Shown: piece by piece, positions 1 to 16,230 of the stretch | Position numbering within the stretch: position 1 is the stretch's first letter | Layout: every line of letters starts with the position of its first letter | Assembly: GCF_004115215.2 (NCBI RefSeq) | Contig: NC_041738.1 | Location: 14,726,669 to 14,790,668, forward strand | DNA from: Ornithorhynchus anatinus | Lineage: Eukaryota; Chordata; Mammalia; Monotremata; Ornithorhynchidae | Direction of reading: 5' to 3' | Length of the DNA: 64,000 nt | Program-made: the position numbers and the translations under genes | Notes under the pieces: generated by a model | Seen by the model: the letters and a program-made list of their open reading frames with translations, nothing else | The model's database searches: none | What the model was told of the DNA's origin: nothing

Positions 1-555
1 AAATACAACAGAAACACTAGACATGTTCCCTGAGCACAAGAAGTTTATAGTCTAACAGCTGGGCCTTGGAAGCCTCTGAAAAAATGTTCCCAAAAATGCA
101 AGCAGAAAAGGGAAGGCCTCATTCTGGGGGACCCTGGAGGACAGATAGAAAGTCTAGGTGGCCTGGGAGAGGGTTCCAGAAGGGGCTGTCAAAAAAGGGT
201 CTCAGACCTGCTAATGTAAAGTGGGGAGAAGAGAAGGAATAGGAAACCATAGTCCTGGTGGAATTAGCAGGAGGGACACTTAAGTGGCAACTGGAAAACT
301 TTGGAGTCAAGAACAACCCTAACTGAACAAAAAAGAGGAAATAGGCAGAGGGGATGTGGAGAGCAGAGCAGGGAAATTCTGATGAGGGATAGAGCAGGAA
401 TGCCAGGAAATGTGAACCACTGCACGTGGGTGGAGGTCAGCTGACTGAAGTAAGAAATTTTCACAAATCGAAGATACTGGTCACCTCAGGTGGCAGGAGG
501 CAGAGGATTCTGTGACCAGAATGAAGTGTGCAAACTGGATGTATCCAAGGACCTG
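1..555. other. Intergenic, mostly unrecognised
   Basis: Bases 20-55 look like a LINE-2 3' end remnant on the minus strand. I recognise nothing in the rest. Confidence 0.3.
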
Positions 556-559
556 TCAC

Positions 560-700
560 CTCGAATCAATCAATCAATAGTGTTTATTAAGCATCTACTG
601 TGAGCACCAGACTAAATGCATAGGAGAGGACAGAAGAATTAGTTGATGTGATCTCTGCCTTCAAGGAGCTTACAATCTATTTCAGGAGACATATTTTAAA
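560..700 (-). repeat. LINE-2 3' end
   Basis: Starts with the inverted TCAATCAATCAATAGTGTTT terminus and continues through the diverged terminal block to GGAGCTTACAATCTA. An old copy. Confidence 0.6.
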
Positions 701-857
701 ATAAATCATAGATAAGAAAAAGGAATTGATGTGTATTTAAGTGCTTTGGGGGTTGTGAGTATTTAAATACTTAGGTGGCATTAAAATGTTGATGTGAGAA
801 TTGGGAAATAAAGTGGGAGAAGAGACTGGATAAGCAAGAATGAGAGCTAATTTACTG

Positions 858-960
858 CCTTAATAATAATAATGATAATGATGGATTCGTTAAGGGCTTA
901 CTATGTGCTAAGCACTGTTTTAAGCACTGGAGTAGATACAAGGTAAAGCCACTGGTCAGG
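858..960 (-). repeat. Mon-1/MIR-type SINE, partial
   Basis: Only the distal part is present: the TAATAATAAT tail, GGGCTTACTATGTGCTAAGC and CTGGAGTAGATACAAG. The tRNA-like end is missing. Confidence 0.6.
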
Positions 961-1034
961 AGTTTCTGTTTGACACAGAGAAATGGGTAACCTTTGGAGG
1001 GTTTTTTTGGTTTGGGTTTCTTGTTTTTGTTTTT

Positions 1035-1145
1035 AATCATATTTGTTAAGCACTTACTATGTGCCAGGAACTGTACTAAGGGCTGGGTAGATACAAGGTG
1101 ACAGGTTAGACATAGTCACTGTCCCTCATGGTGCTCACATTTTAC
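1035..1145 (-). repeat. Mon-1/MIR-type SINE, partial
   Basis: ATTTGTTAAGCACTTACTAT to the CTCATGGTGCTCAC block; truncated before the B-box half. Confidence 0.6.
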
Positions 1146-1640
1146 ACGTGGGAGAGGGCAGCTATGTGCAGCATGGCATTTGGAAAAATGATCCAGGCAA
1201 AAAGTGACATATGGGCAGGGATGGAAAACAGACTGAATGCAAGAAGAGACGCCGTGTAATATAAGTGCCTGCACCAGTATGGTGGTAGTTTGGATGAGAG
1301 GAATGGGTGGATCCTGGAAATGTTATGGAGGAAACACCTACAGGATGTGGTGACAGACAATGTGGGGGTTGAAAAAGAGGGAGGAATCAAGAATAATGCC
1401 AAGACTAGGGGCTTCGGAAATAGGGAAGAATTTGGAGCTAGTGACTGTAATAAAAATGTGAGGTGGGTGAGAGAATTTGGGAGGGAATATGCGTTCCATT
1501 TTGGACCCACTGATCTTAAGGTGTTGAGATGTAGAGATGTCCTGGAAGCAGGAGGAGATGCAAGTTGCCAGACGCCCTCCAGGATTGCAGAAGCCCAGAG
1601 AGAGGCCAGGAAGGAGGTGAGGGGGACCTTATAAGAGTTT
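1145..1640 (-). repeat. LINE-2 body fragment
   Basis: Resembles the more 5' part of LINE-2 seen inverted elsewhere in the window (compare 39358-39990). Assignment is by similarity of short blocks only. Confidence 0.4.
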
Positions 1641-1819
1641 CTTTATAACAGCACTATTCTCCACACCACTATGACACACTTACAGATCCGGATGTTATCG
1701 TAGCTGGGCAAGGGAGGGCATCAGGCACATCAAGATTGGGGGTGTAAGACTGGGGGGGATGAGGAGGAGTCAGTGTTGTCCTGGAAGTCTCCTGAGTAGG
1801 GCGAATGAAATCCAAACTA

Positions 1820-2135
1820 TATCATCATCATCATCATCATTATTATGATTATTATCATTATTATTATTATCATTAAGCACTTGATTTGGGCTGAGCACTG
1901 TATTAAGCACTGGGGTAGGTACAAGATAGTGAGGTTGGACATATTCCCTGTCCCATATGGGACTCCCAGTTTAGAAGGGAGGCAGAATAGGCATTGGATA
2001 CCCATTTTGTAGATGAGGAAACTCACTCCTAAAGAAGTTAAGTGACTTATCCAGCAGGCAAGGGGTGGAGGCAGGATTAGAACTCAGGTCCTCTGACTCC
2101 TAGACTCATGCTCTTTCCACTGGGACAAGCTGCTT
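1820..2135 (-). repeat. Mon-1/MIR-type SINE, near full length
   Basis: ATC/ATT-rich tail, TTAAGCACTTGATTTGGGCT, CCATTTTGTAGATGAGGAAA and an eroded B-box region (GGATTAGAACTCAGG) are in order, ending at the tRNA-like GACAAGCTGCTTCTT. Confidence 0.75.
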
Positions 2136-2139
2136 CTTC

Positions 2140-2690
2140 CTCCGAACTCCTGCAGTTCTTGGTGAGGATCCACAAGCTGAGAAAAAAATAAAATGGAGGA
2201 CAGAGGGCTCTGAAAGCCCAGCCTTCCTTCAATCTTCCATCAGAATTAGGGGTATTGGATGGTGCATGCTGGGTCACTGAGAGAGTCAGGGGTTGAGAGG
2301 AAAGAGTTTCGGGCGTTGGATGGTCCATCCCTACCCATGAGGGTGATGGTACAGGAGGGCAACTAGCACCCGGTTCCTCCAAGCATCCAGGTGGCATCAA
2401 ACTCTGGCGCTGCTACCTTCAAAACAGCCAGGAATAAGAGGATTTTTATGAACTGTGCAGTGTTGACTAATCTCTCTGTGTCAGAATTCAATAGTAACGC
2501 ATATATAGCACAAATATAAAGGAAACTCATTAAGAGATTCTGCTTAATCTCTTCTGGAGATCTCTTAATCTCTTCTTGGAGGTTCTGCTCCAAGTTGTGG
2601 TCTACTTCCACATCAAGCAGGGGTGGGAGCCACATATCCAAGGTCAAATGAGGGGCAACGAACCAAAAAGTGTCCCCAACCCTTTTTCTT
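2140..2690. other. Intergenic, unrecognised
   Basis: No repeat family or exon recognised. Short open frames here lack any family signal. Confidence 0.3.
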
Positions 2691-3466
2691 GCCTGTCTGT
2701 TCCTCCTTCACAACATGTCTAGAATCCACCTCTTCCTCACCATCCACACAGCCGTCATTCTGGTCCTAGCAGTTACCGTATCCCGCCTTGACTACTGCAT
2801 CAATCTCCTCACTGACCTTCCTGCTTCCTGACTCTTCCCACTGCAGTTCATACTGCACTCCGCTACCCAGATCCATTTTTCTGAAAAAACTTCCGTGTCT
2901 CCCCACTCCTCAAAAAATCCCAACAGTTGTCCATCCAACTCTGAATCAGACAAAAATGCCTTACCGTCAGGCACTCAGTCAGAGATTTTACCTCGTACGA
3001 CAACCCAGCCTGCACACTGCATTCCTCTAACGTCAACACACTCACTGTAGCTTGATCTTGTCTGCTTTGCCACTGACCCTTTGCCCACATTCTCTTTCTA
3101 GCCTGGAACTCCTGCCTTCATATCCAACAGACCACCAGCCTAACCACCTTCAAAACTCTACTAAAATCATATCTCCACCAAGAGATCTTTCCTAATTAAG
3201 CCCTCATTTCCTCTTCTTCTTCATCCCCCCCTCTGCATCATCTATGCACTTGGGCCTATACTCCTTGAGCACTTTGATACTCCGCCCCCACCCCCAACCC
3301 AGCACTTTTGTATGTATGCTCCACCATTTTCCCTATTTGTAATTTATTTTAATGTATATCCCTCCTTTAGACTGTAAACTTTAGATTGTAAACTGAACCC
3401 CAAGCACTCAGCACAGTGTTGTGGACACAGTAAGTGCTTAACAAATACCCCTGATTGATTGACTGA
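2690..3466 (+). repeat. LINE-2, 3' part of the element
   Basis: Runs from the region before the end of the reverse-transcriptase ORF (TTGACTACTGCATCAATCTC) through CTCCTCAAAAAATCCC and the 3' UTR (TTTAGACTGTAAACT) to the TGATTGATTGACTGA terminus. One of the longer copies here. Confidence 0.75.
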
Positions 3467-3890
3467 TTCATCCTTCCCTCAACCAACCATGCCCATTCAG
3501 GGAGGAACCCCAAACCCTGGGCCCTCCCTCCCCAAACCTCTAGCCCAGTCAGGATTCCAGAGGTCTAGCAACACTGAGATAGGGAGTCCAGAATCTCTCT
3601 CTTCAACCCAGTACAGCCGGGACCTGTTTTTCCCCCAACTAGGGGTGCTGCTGGTGATAAAACCAGGGCTGACTGGGGGAAGAGTTTGGGGTTTGATTGC
3701 ACGGACTGACCTCCCCGACACTTGCTCCCACCACATCCAGTTTAGCTCTACTTCCTTCTGTCCCACTCCAGGAGCTGAGCATGGGAGGGGGTCAGAAGAC
3801 ATTGTGGGGGTCAGACCTGTATCCCAGAGAGGATGAGGGAGGGAGTCAGCCTGATCCTTTAACTGATTCCTTTAAAAAACTGATAGTCAA
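3466..3890. other. Intergenic, unrecognised
   Basis: No repeat or gene recognised. Overlapping open frames on both strands look fortuitous. Confidence 0.3.
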
Positions 3891-4270
3891 TAAATGGTAT
3901 TTATTGAGTGCTTATTGGATGCAAACTACTATACTAAATGCTTGGGGAAATTTAATACAACGGAGTATATAGACATGATCCTTGTCCTCAAGGAGCTTAT
4001 GATGTCCTTAGGGAGGAACTTACAATCTAGGGACAAGCATCTACTAAAAGCAATGATATTTATTGACCTACTGAGTACAGTGCACTGTACTAAGCATTTG
4101 TATATATATCAAGTGATATGTTTATTTATATCTATACATATATTGATTGAACATTCAGTTTATAGTTTATTCTGATTTCACCATTTGCAAAAACATTTAT
4201 GCCTTTCTCCTCCATTAGAATATAAACATCCTGTGGACAAGGAATGTATTTTGTGCTCTGTTGTAGTACG
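3890..4270. repeat. Cluster of LINE-2 3' ends in both orientations
   Basis: Minus-strand ends at about 3890-4030 and 4045-4150 (GTATTTATTGAGTGCTTATT), then a plus-strand end at about 4185-4270 (ATTAGAATATAAACATCCTG). Confidence 0.5.
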
Positions 4271-4279
4271 TTGTACTGA

Positions 4280-4700
4280 CTGACTCGGGGAGAGCTCATT
4301 GGAGGAGGTGGGACTTGAGGAAATGTTTGAAGGTGTGAAGGACTGAGATCTGGTAGGTTTGGGGAAGATGGGAGTTCCAGGTTAGGGGAAAAAAATACGT
4401 CTCCAGGGTCAGAAGTGGTCAAAACAAGAGCAGGGTTCAGTTAGGAGGTAAGCCTGGGAGGAATGAAGAATATCAAACTGCTGCAAAGCCTTAAGATCAA
4501 AGGACATGGAGAGAGATGGGCCATCACTGGAGGGTTTGGAAGAGAGGGGAACTGTGTCCTGAGAGTTCATTCAGAAAGATAATCTAGGCAATAGCAAGGA
4601 GTATAGACTGGGGAGAGAGGCTGGAGGCAGGGAGGCCAGTGAGGAGGCTGATCCAGTCATCCTGATCCAATAGATGATTGAGTGGGCAGCGACATGCGGA
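4280..4700 (-). repeat. LINE-2 body fragment
   Basis: Contains AGGCTGGAGGCAGGGAGGCC and the diverged block that corresponds to 18295-18420 and 39750-39900. Confidence 0.5.
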
Positions 4701-5735
4701 GACTCGTCCAAGATGTCTTCCCCACTGAATTGCTGTCCCTAGAAATTCTGCACTTTTGAGATTCCTTGAATAAGAGAGCTCATCCCCAGCCCCATTTCAG
4801 TCACCCCAAGGTCGAAGATGATTCAGATTTTATAGTGTCTGGTCCCAGGCGTGGTTGCTCTGAATAGAACTGCCTTCAGAGGGCCCTGACTGAAATTGGA
4901 ATCTCCTCCATCTTCAAACCCCTTTAGCGCTTCATCAGCGTTATAATGTGTGGAGCATTTCTCTATAAAACTCAGATGGGGGGAATTACATCAGTTTCCT
5001 TTGATTTGCTAAAGAGGATAAGACTCACCCCAGTTGCTGGTGAGAAACATCTCCCTGGCCGGGGTTCATGGCTCCCCACACCTCACAAAAGACAGAGCTC
5101 CTGAGAGAGACACCGTCACCCTCTGTAGTTATGGATGACGCAGGGCTGAGGATGCCATGGCCTGTGGCCTGGCATGGGCTCTGCCCCCAAGGCCCCAGCA
5201 GTGGTCTCTTTCAGCTTTCAAAGGAGGCGGCAGGACGCGCGGTGGGGTGCAGGGGGCTGCTGGGGGAGGAGCCAGACACCCCTCTCCCACCCTTTAAATC
5301 AGACTCCAGGGCCTCTGGGGCTAGATGGGAGGCAAGACTGAGGGCACAAAGCGGCACAGATGGAGCAGGGGGTCAAGGGGTGCAGCCAACCTGCCTTCTC
5401 CCCCAGGAGACTTTGCCCGAGAGAGAGTCTTCTCTCTTGCCTCAGTGGGAATGGGAGGTCTGGAGGCTATGGTTGGGGGTGGGGGGAGAGGCAGGCTCTG
5501 AGGCTCTCAACTTCACCCAGGTATGAGTGATTGATTGATTGATGGATTGATTGGTGAGAGACCAGGAGTATCTGACTGGTCAAACTGTCTGAAGCAGGTA
5601 CGTATAAGTGTGTGTGTATGTGCGAGGGTGAGTGTATGAAGAGGTTGTGTAGAGTTGTTCTTGAGTACCAAAGATGGTACCAAGGTTAGTAAAATGCTTC
5701 CCTGGGTGTATGTCTGGGAAGGAAGAAGAAGGAGG
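4700..5735. other. Intergenic, unrecognised, with a GATT tract
   Basis: CTATAAAA occurs near 4961 and a 152-codon plus-strand frame at 5068-5526, but neither shows family similarity. Bases 5526-5552 are a GATT/GATG simple repeat. Confidence 0.3.
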
Positions 5736-5737
5736 TA

Positions 5738-6035
5738 ATACTAATAATAATAATGGCATTGATTAAATAATTACTATATGCTAAGCAGTGTGGTAGACAA
5801 AGATAATCGGATAGGTCACAGTTCCTGCCCAACACAGGGCTCACAAATCTAAGAGACAGAGAGACAGAGAGAGCTGATTTTTATTCCCATTTTTCAGATG
5901 AGCGAACTGAAGTGCAGGGAAGTTGTGTCTTGCCAAAGCATCACATAGCAGGCAAATGTTGGGGCCAAGATTAGAACCTGGGTCTCCTGATTCCCCACCC
6001 AGTGCTCCTTCTACCAAACATGCTGCCTCCCTGCC
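5738..6035 (-). repeat. Mon-1/MIR-type SINE, diverged, near full length
   Basis: Tail TAATAATAATAATGG, body, then AGATTAGAACCTGGGTCTCC and the tRNA-like end near CATGCTGCCTCCC. Confidence 0.7.
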
Positions 6036-6509
6036 CAATCCTGCCCCCCCACCCCAAACACCACCCCAATCACTCACAGACTGACCCTTCTTGTGCTATT
6101 GTGTTTTCTGAATACAAAGCCCAGCTCTGTCTTCAGTTTTGCTCTCTATCTTAGAATTCTCCTGAAACTTCTGCTCACTAAGGGCCATTCCTCTCTGGAT
6201 CGCTGCACCAAAACTTACCAGAGCCATCCTGGAGAACGGCCAGGAGACCACTGCAGGGGACTGATAGCTAGGGGAAGCACCTTCTCACTTGGATCTTTGA
6301 AAACCTTTCCTGGTGATGTATGTGGATTGCTTTGTGCCTCCCCTCTTCTGTTTCCCTTTCCACCCCTAGCCCTGAGAAGAGATAAAGGAAATTGTTTTGG
6401 TGGTCAAGGTAGAATTCCCCAACACTGAAGGCTCAAACACCTAGTCCAAAGACCTAATATTGGCTCCCTGCTCTGCAGGGGTGAGGGCTGGGCATATCTG
6501 CAGTGTCCA

Positions 6510-7112
6510 GTTATGGCAGAAGACCAAAGCCCTGGGAGTTAGAGAACCTGTGTTCTAATTCTGACTCCACCACTTACCTGCTGTGTGACATTGGTAAATA
6601 ATAATAATAATAATGTTGGTATTTGTTAAGCGCTTACTAGGTGCCGAGCACTGTTCTAAGCGCTGGGGTAGACATAGGGGAATTAGGTTGTCCCACGTGG
6701 GGCTCACAGTCTTAATCCCCATTTTACAGATGAGGGAACTGAGGCACAGAGAAGTGAAGTGACTTGCCCACAGTCACACAGCCGACAAGTGGCAGAGCTG
6801 GGATTCGAACTCATGAGCCCTGACTCCAAAGCCCATGCTCTTTCCACTGAGCCACGCTGCTTCTCCATGTCTCAGTTTTGTCTCAGGTAAAGTCACTTAA
6901 CTTCTCCATGTCTCAGTTTTCTCTTCTTTAATTCAATACCCGCTCTCCCTCCTAATGAGACTGTGAGCCCCACACAGGACAGGAACTGTGCCCCACCTGA
7001 TTATCTTCTATCTACCCCAGTGCTTAGTACAGTGCTTTGCACATAGTAAGCATCAGCGATTAGAACAGTGCTTGGCACATAATAAGCACTTAACAAATAC
7101 CATCATTATTTA
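6510..7112 (+). repeat. Older Mon-1/MIR-type SINE split by a younger one
   Basis: The tRNA-like half is at 6510-6596 (AGAACCTGTGTTCTAATTCT). The rest resumes near 6886 (AAGTCACTTAACTTCTCCAT) and ends with the AACAAATACCATCATTATT tail near 7110. Confidence 0.75.
6597..6866 (-). repeat. Mon-1 SINE, full length, young-looking
   Basis: AATAATAATAATAATGTTGG through GGGATTCGAACTCATGAGCC to GAGCCACGCTGCTTCT, close to the family's common sequence. Possible GGTAAA target duplication on both sides. Confidence 0.88.
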
Positions 7113-7420
7113 AGGAATGCCACTTTTAATATTAGTGTTATCTGCCTTTAGCCCCCACCATGAGACTTTCATGCCCGATTAGCTGTCCAACACTGACCAG
7201 TTCTCTTCAGTGACCTGAAGCCCCCCTGCCGAGGCTTGGTTCTGGCTGAATCTTTGCCCCTGCTGGAAGAATTCCTTATTGAGCTGCAGAAATCACAGAT
7301 CTAAGAATAACCTGGAATTTGCCTTAGGCACACATAGCAGGAATCCCAGATGCCTCTCAAGGTGGAAGTCGCAGGGATTCTGGAAAGGGGCCTGGAATTC
7401 TGCTTCAGCTGGAGGGTCCT
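7112..7420. other. Intergenic, unrecognised
   Basis: Nothing recognised on either strand. Confidence 0.3.
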
Positions 7421-7421
7421 A

Positions 7422-7688
7422 GTAGAAAGAGTCCAGACTCGGGAATCAGAAGACCTGGGTTCTCATCCCAGCTCTGCCACGTACCTGCTGTGTGACCTAG
7501 GGCATGTCACTTAACTTCTCTATGCCTCAGTTCTCTCACCTGCAAAATGGGGATTTAATTCTTGTTCTCCCTCCTACTTAATCTGTGAGCCCCATGTGGG
7601 ACCTGATTATCTTGTATCTATTCCAGTGCTTAGTACAGGGCTTGGCAGATAGCCCTTAGCATATATTATCATTATTATTATTATTTCT
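7422..7688 (+). repeat. Mon-1/MIR-type SINE
   Basis: AGTAGAAAGAGTCCAGACTC, B-box-like GGTTCTCATCCC, then GCCTCAGTTCTCTCACCTGC and an ATTATT tail. Confidence 0.75.
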
Positions 7689-7689
7689 T

Positions 7690-8170
7690 ACACCTGCATT
7701 ATCCACAGAGGCTACATCCTGCTTGATCACTTGTGCCTGGTGCAATAGAGCAGGGCATAAGCTGGAAACCCAGACTAGCAACTCTGCTAAGGTGACACTG
7801 GCCTCAGCGGAGTGTCAGGGATATTGCCAAGTGGGCAATGAGCCGTACCAAATGGAAAGCAATAAAGAGTAGCTACAGGGAGAGTCATTGTCTAGTAGGG
7901 GCCACCACTGACAGCAAGCCCGAAACAGCTCCCCTGCACTACCAGAAATGACTCCTGCACCCCTTCTGGTTGGTTCTTATAAAGATCTTTTCCTGTTCAG
8001 TAGCATCAATAAATACTACTGAATGAATCTTGACACCTGCTTGAAACCAGGGATTGGTTTGTGGGGTGTATTACTCTGAGCCCTGCTTGTGCCTGACCAA
8101 GTTTGGCTTTATTCCTCCCTTATGGGATCTGCGGGGTTCAAATCCCACAGCACCCACGGGTTAAGTCCAG
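7690..8170. other. Intergenic, unrecognised
   Basis: Nothing recognised on either strand. Confidence 0.3.
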
Positions 8171-8171
8171 T

Positions 8172-8435
8172 ATAATAATAATAATAATGTTGGTATTTGT
8201 TAAGCGCTTACTATGTGCAGAGCACTGTTCTAAGCGCTGGGGTAGACACAGGGGAATCAGGTTGTCCCAAGTGGGGCTCACAGTCTTAATCCCCATTTTA
8301 CAGATGAGGTAACTGAGGCCCAGAGAAGTTAAGTGACTTGCCCACAGTCACACAGCTGACAAGTGGCAGAGCTGGGATTCGAACCCATGACTTCTGACCC
8401 CAAAGCCTGGGCTCTTTCCACTGAGCCACGCTGTA
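8172..8435 (-). repeat. Mon-1 SINE, full length, young-looking
   Basis: Complete from the ATAATAATAATAATG tail to GAGCCACGCTG. A possible GTATA target duplication flanks it (CAGTATA and CTGTATAC). Confidence 0.88.
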
Positions 8436-8487
8436 TACTCAGACCCTGAGCAGGGACAAGAGAGACTCGGCTGGAGAAGGGACATAG

Positions 8488-8946
8488 AGAAACATCGTAG
8501 CCTAATGGAAAGAGCACAAACCTAGGGGTCAGAGGTTCTAAACCCTGCTCTGCCTCTTTTTCATTCATTCATTCAATCGTATTTATTGAGCACTTACTAT
8601 GTGCAGAGCATTGTACTAAGCGCTTGGAATGTACAATTCGACAACAGATAGAGACAATCCCTGCCCAACAACAGTCTCACAGTCTAAAAGGGGGAGACAG
8701 ACAGCAAAACAAAACAGGACAAAACAAAACAAGTTAATGACCTCGGGCAAATCAATTAACTTCTCTGGGCCTGTTTCCTCATCTGCAAAATGGGTATACG
8801 ATACCTGTTCTCCCTCCTACTCAGACTGTGAGCCCTGTGTGGGTCAAGGACTGTGTCTGACCTGATAATTGTGTATCTACCCCAGGTCTTGGGACAATGC
8901 TTAGCACATAGTAAATGCTTAACCAATATTACAATTATTATTACTG
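8488..8946 (+). repeat. Mon-1/MIR-type SINE split by a LINE-2 end
   Basis: The tRNA-like half is at 8488-8560 (CTAATGGAAAGAGCACAAAC) and the distal half at about 8734-8946 (GACCTCGGGCAAATCAATTA). Confidence 0.75.
8561..8733 (-). repeat. LINE-2 3' end inserted in a SINE
   Basis: CATTCATTCATTCAATCGTA terminus, then the terminal block to AACAACAGTCTCACAGTCTA and an A-rich end. Confidence 0.8.
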
Positions 8947-9362
8947 AGCAACATCTTGCTTTAGAGCAAGGGGTAGGGACAAAGACTTGAAGCTACGGTG
9001 CACACAAGGGGAGGGATAAAGCCCCAGAAGCCAAGGTAGCAATGACAGGACTAGTCGTGGCAGCTGAGCCCACTGCTGAAGAAAAGAAGAAAGTATCTCC
9101 CTCTCCTCCTGTGGTGGCCACAGCAGCCCTGAGACTGCTGCTGGCCCCCTCCTTCAATGCCACAGGGGACAGATCTAGAAATGGTAACACTAGCATGAAT
9201 TGTAAAGAACTCTCATTTTTCCGAAGCACTTTGGCGTCCTCTTGTCCTCATAATATCCCTGGGAGGAAGGGAGAGGCAGAGAGAAAGAAACAGGCACAGT
9301 GAGGTTGAGCAGACCAGTGACAGAACTGGGACTGGGACTGAATCCTGCCCCAAGCCTCTTTT
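8946..9362. other. Intergenic, unrecognised
   Basis: Complementary open frames on both strands near 9000-9300 show no family similarity. Confidence 0.3.
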
Positions 9363-9364
9363 TT

Positions 9365-9625
9365 TGTCTCTTAAATGGTATTTGTTAAGTGTTTACTATC
9401 TGTCAGGCACTGTACTAAATGCTAGGGTAGAGAGATGATAATGCGGTTGGACACAGTCCACGTCCCACATGGGGCTCACAGTTCTGATCTCCATTTTATT
9501 GTGAGGTAACTGAAGCACAGAGAAGTTAAGTGACTTGCCCAAGGTCATACAGCAGACAAGTAACAGAGCCGGGATTAGAACCAGATCCTCTGACTGCCAG
9601 ACCTGAGCCCTCTCTACCTGCCAGG
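9365..9625 (-). repeat. Mon-1/MIR-type SINE
   Basis: AATGGTATTTGTTAAGTGTT, CACATGGGGCTCACAGTTCT, CCGGGATTAGAACCAGATCC in order. Confidence 0.75.
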
Positions 9626-10318
9626 CTGAATCAGTGAGGGTGTGTCTCGAGGCCCAAATCATCCTCTTCCTAACAGCCTTTGGTTTGCTGCGGCGACTTA
9701 GGTTTTCACTCTGGCCCTGGAACAATAGTCTACAAAGCCAGGGCTGATGACAGCAGGCTGGGAATCTGAAGCAGGTGACCACTGGGGTCGAGGAGGAGGA
9801 AATGGAGCTTGAAGGGTTTAGTTCTACCCAATCCCGCAATGGGGCTTGACCCAGGATACGGCATTCCGGTCTCTATCCGGGCTGTCCCGTAAGATACGGA
9901 CCCACCTCCGGACACCTCTATGTACATTATCATTATTTTAACCACCCAATCTCTCTCTGCCTTGGCTCCTGCAACCGAGTTCCTTGGTTCAGAAGTGATG
10001 CCCATGCTCTCGAGGAAGTGGGAGGGGAATGTAACTGGAACAAAGGAAGGGGCCAGGGATCCCCCTGGAGGGACAGCCTAGCTTTCGTGGATTTCCAAAG
10101 AAATTTCCATGAGGCATTATTAAATTACCTGGTTTAACTAGCATTATGCATGTAACAGTGCTCCCAAGTGAGTAAAGGGGCATGCGATACCGGCGAGTGG
10201 CCATCTGCAGCCCCAACTCCCCCAGTTCCCAAACCTGTTGGATGTTGGGCCCGGCTGGGCCAGGCCAGGCCTACCCTTTTGGCCTAGGTCTCAGGCTGCC
10301 CCTAGTCTCAGGCTGCAT
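9626..10318. other. Intergenic, unrecognised
   Basis: Nothing recognised on either strand. Confidence 0.3.
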
Positions 10319-10595
10319 GTTATTACCGTTATTATTGTATGTGTTAAGCACTTACTATGTGCCAGGCACTATATTAAGTGCTGGGGTGGATATAAGCAAA
10401 ATGGGTTGGACACAGTCTCTCTCCCACATGGGGCTCACAGTTTCAATCTCCATTTTACAGATAAAGTAACTGAGGCACAGAGAAGTGAAATGGCTTGCCC
10501 AAGGTCACAGCAGACAAGTGGAGGAGCCGGAATTAGAACCCATGACCTTCTGACTCCCAGGCCCATGCTCTATGCACTATGCCATGTTTGCATAC
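10318..10595 (-). repeat. Mon-1/MIR-type SINE
   Basis: ATTATTGTATGTGTTAAGCA through GGAATTAGAACCCATGACCT to the tRNA-like end. Confidence 0.78.
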
Positions 10596-10762
10596 AGGAC
10601 AGGGTTCCAAGTTAAGATCTGGCTTGAAGCAGGATATAGGCCCATCCAAACCACACTACAAACTCGAGCCCGCAAGGCCATCCCCCAAATTCACTGGAGT
10701 CTCCACTGGTTGCTTTGGGGAACCAGGCCCAAAGGCACCCTTGTCCAGACTGAGTCCAACTC

Positions 10763-10850
10763 ATTCATTCAATCATATTTATTGAGCACTGTACTAAGCA
10801 CTTGGGAGAGCAAAATATAACAATAAACAGGCAATTTCCCTGCCCACAAT
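10763..10850 (-). repeat. LINE-2 3' end, short
   Basis: CATTCATTCAATCATATTTA to AATTTCCCTGCCCAC. Confidence 0.75.
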
Positions 10851-11725
10851 GGAGACCCCCCCCACCAACCACCCCCAGAGTTCAGGAGCTGCCACGCGGG
10901 GCCAGACCGCCCAAACCAAAGGACGGACAAAGAGTCAGGCTAAGAGGTGCTCAGTGGCTAGCTCGCTTTCAGTGTCTAGCTCATTTTCAGTGTTTCATGT
11001 GCCAGATGAGATGTCTTTTCACTACCCCCACCACTTCAGCTCCAGGGACCACCATGACACAGGACACAGAAAGCAAGTGGGAGAACTAAGTCAGTCAGAG
11101 AGGGAGACCAGAGCTTCAGTGTAGCCTGCCAGAGGGCTCTTCCTACCTCCCAAGAGTAGGGTTCCTGGAAGGCCGTACAGCTGTGGTTCCTCAGCAAGGA
11201 AGCTGTCAAAGACATCCCACAGTTCACCTCTTCTTCCGGGGACGGTGGTTTGGTGAGGATACTTGCTTTCCTCCCAGATGGGAGCAGGAGTGGAAGGGTC
11301 GGTGTGGTCCTTTTGAAATATCCTGTATTTGGGTATCTGGAGAAAGAGGTTGGCGGCCCGGCTATGCCGCTGGCCTGCTGGGTGCCCTTGGACAGGTCAC
11401 TGAACCTCTCTGGGCACTTGTAAAATGGGGTAATACCGCTCTCTACCTCATGGGGGTACTGTGAGGATGAAATGTGATAAGTAGCGTAAAATCACTATGG
11501 AAAAAAATAAGTGTAAATGAAATCTAAAGTTTGGTCATTATTATTCTCAACCCTGAGCTACTTGGGGAAATGATATGGTGGGGGTGGGGGGTGGTCCATT
11601 TCGGGAGGATATCATAGCTCCCCCAAGAGAATTAGAAAGACAGAGCCCCAGTTCCCCCCTGCCCTTAACCAGGGGACACAGGAAAACAAATGAGAACAGA
11701 CGTGTTGAACATGCAGCAGAAATGA
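10851..11725. other. Downstream flank of the KRT37/38-type gene
   Basis: A MIR-like core lies at about 11370-11480 (CAGGTCACTGAACCTCTCTG). The remainder is unrecognised. Confidence 0.35.
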
Positions 11726-11727
11726 AA

Positions 11728-11733
11728 TTTATT
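11728..11733 (-). terminator. Polyadenylation signal, KRT37/38-type gene
   Basis: AATAAA on the coding strand, 199 bp past the stop codon. Confidence 0.75.
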
Positions 11734-11931
11734 GTTGGGTCATCAATGGTGACACGCTCAGCGGAGAAAGAGAACATTGTACAAGAGGCTTCTGGGTGGA
11801 TAAAACTTTGGCTGAAGAGGTTGGAGATTGACTACTAGAGAGCGATGAGCCATGGTGTGACTGAGCACATTCACAGGGCACATGGGTCTTCCCCATCCCA
11901 ACTGTGATCCTCGCCTGGCCTGGCAGGAGCT

Positions 11932-16150
<4,219 letters not shown>

Positions 16151-16230
16151 AGTGCTCTCCCTGGGAGTGCCCGGTGGGTGGCAGAGGCCGGAGCAGTATG
16201 TGTGCCAGGCCCCTTTCTCCTCCCCAGTTC

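Noticed and set aside
5068-5526. 152-codon plus-strand frame downstream of a CTATAAAA
   Set aside because: No family similarity, no splice or poly(A) support. The TATA-like word alone is weak.
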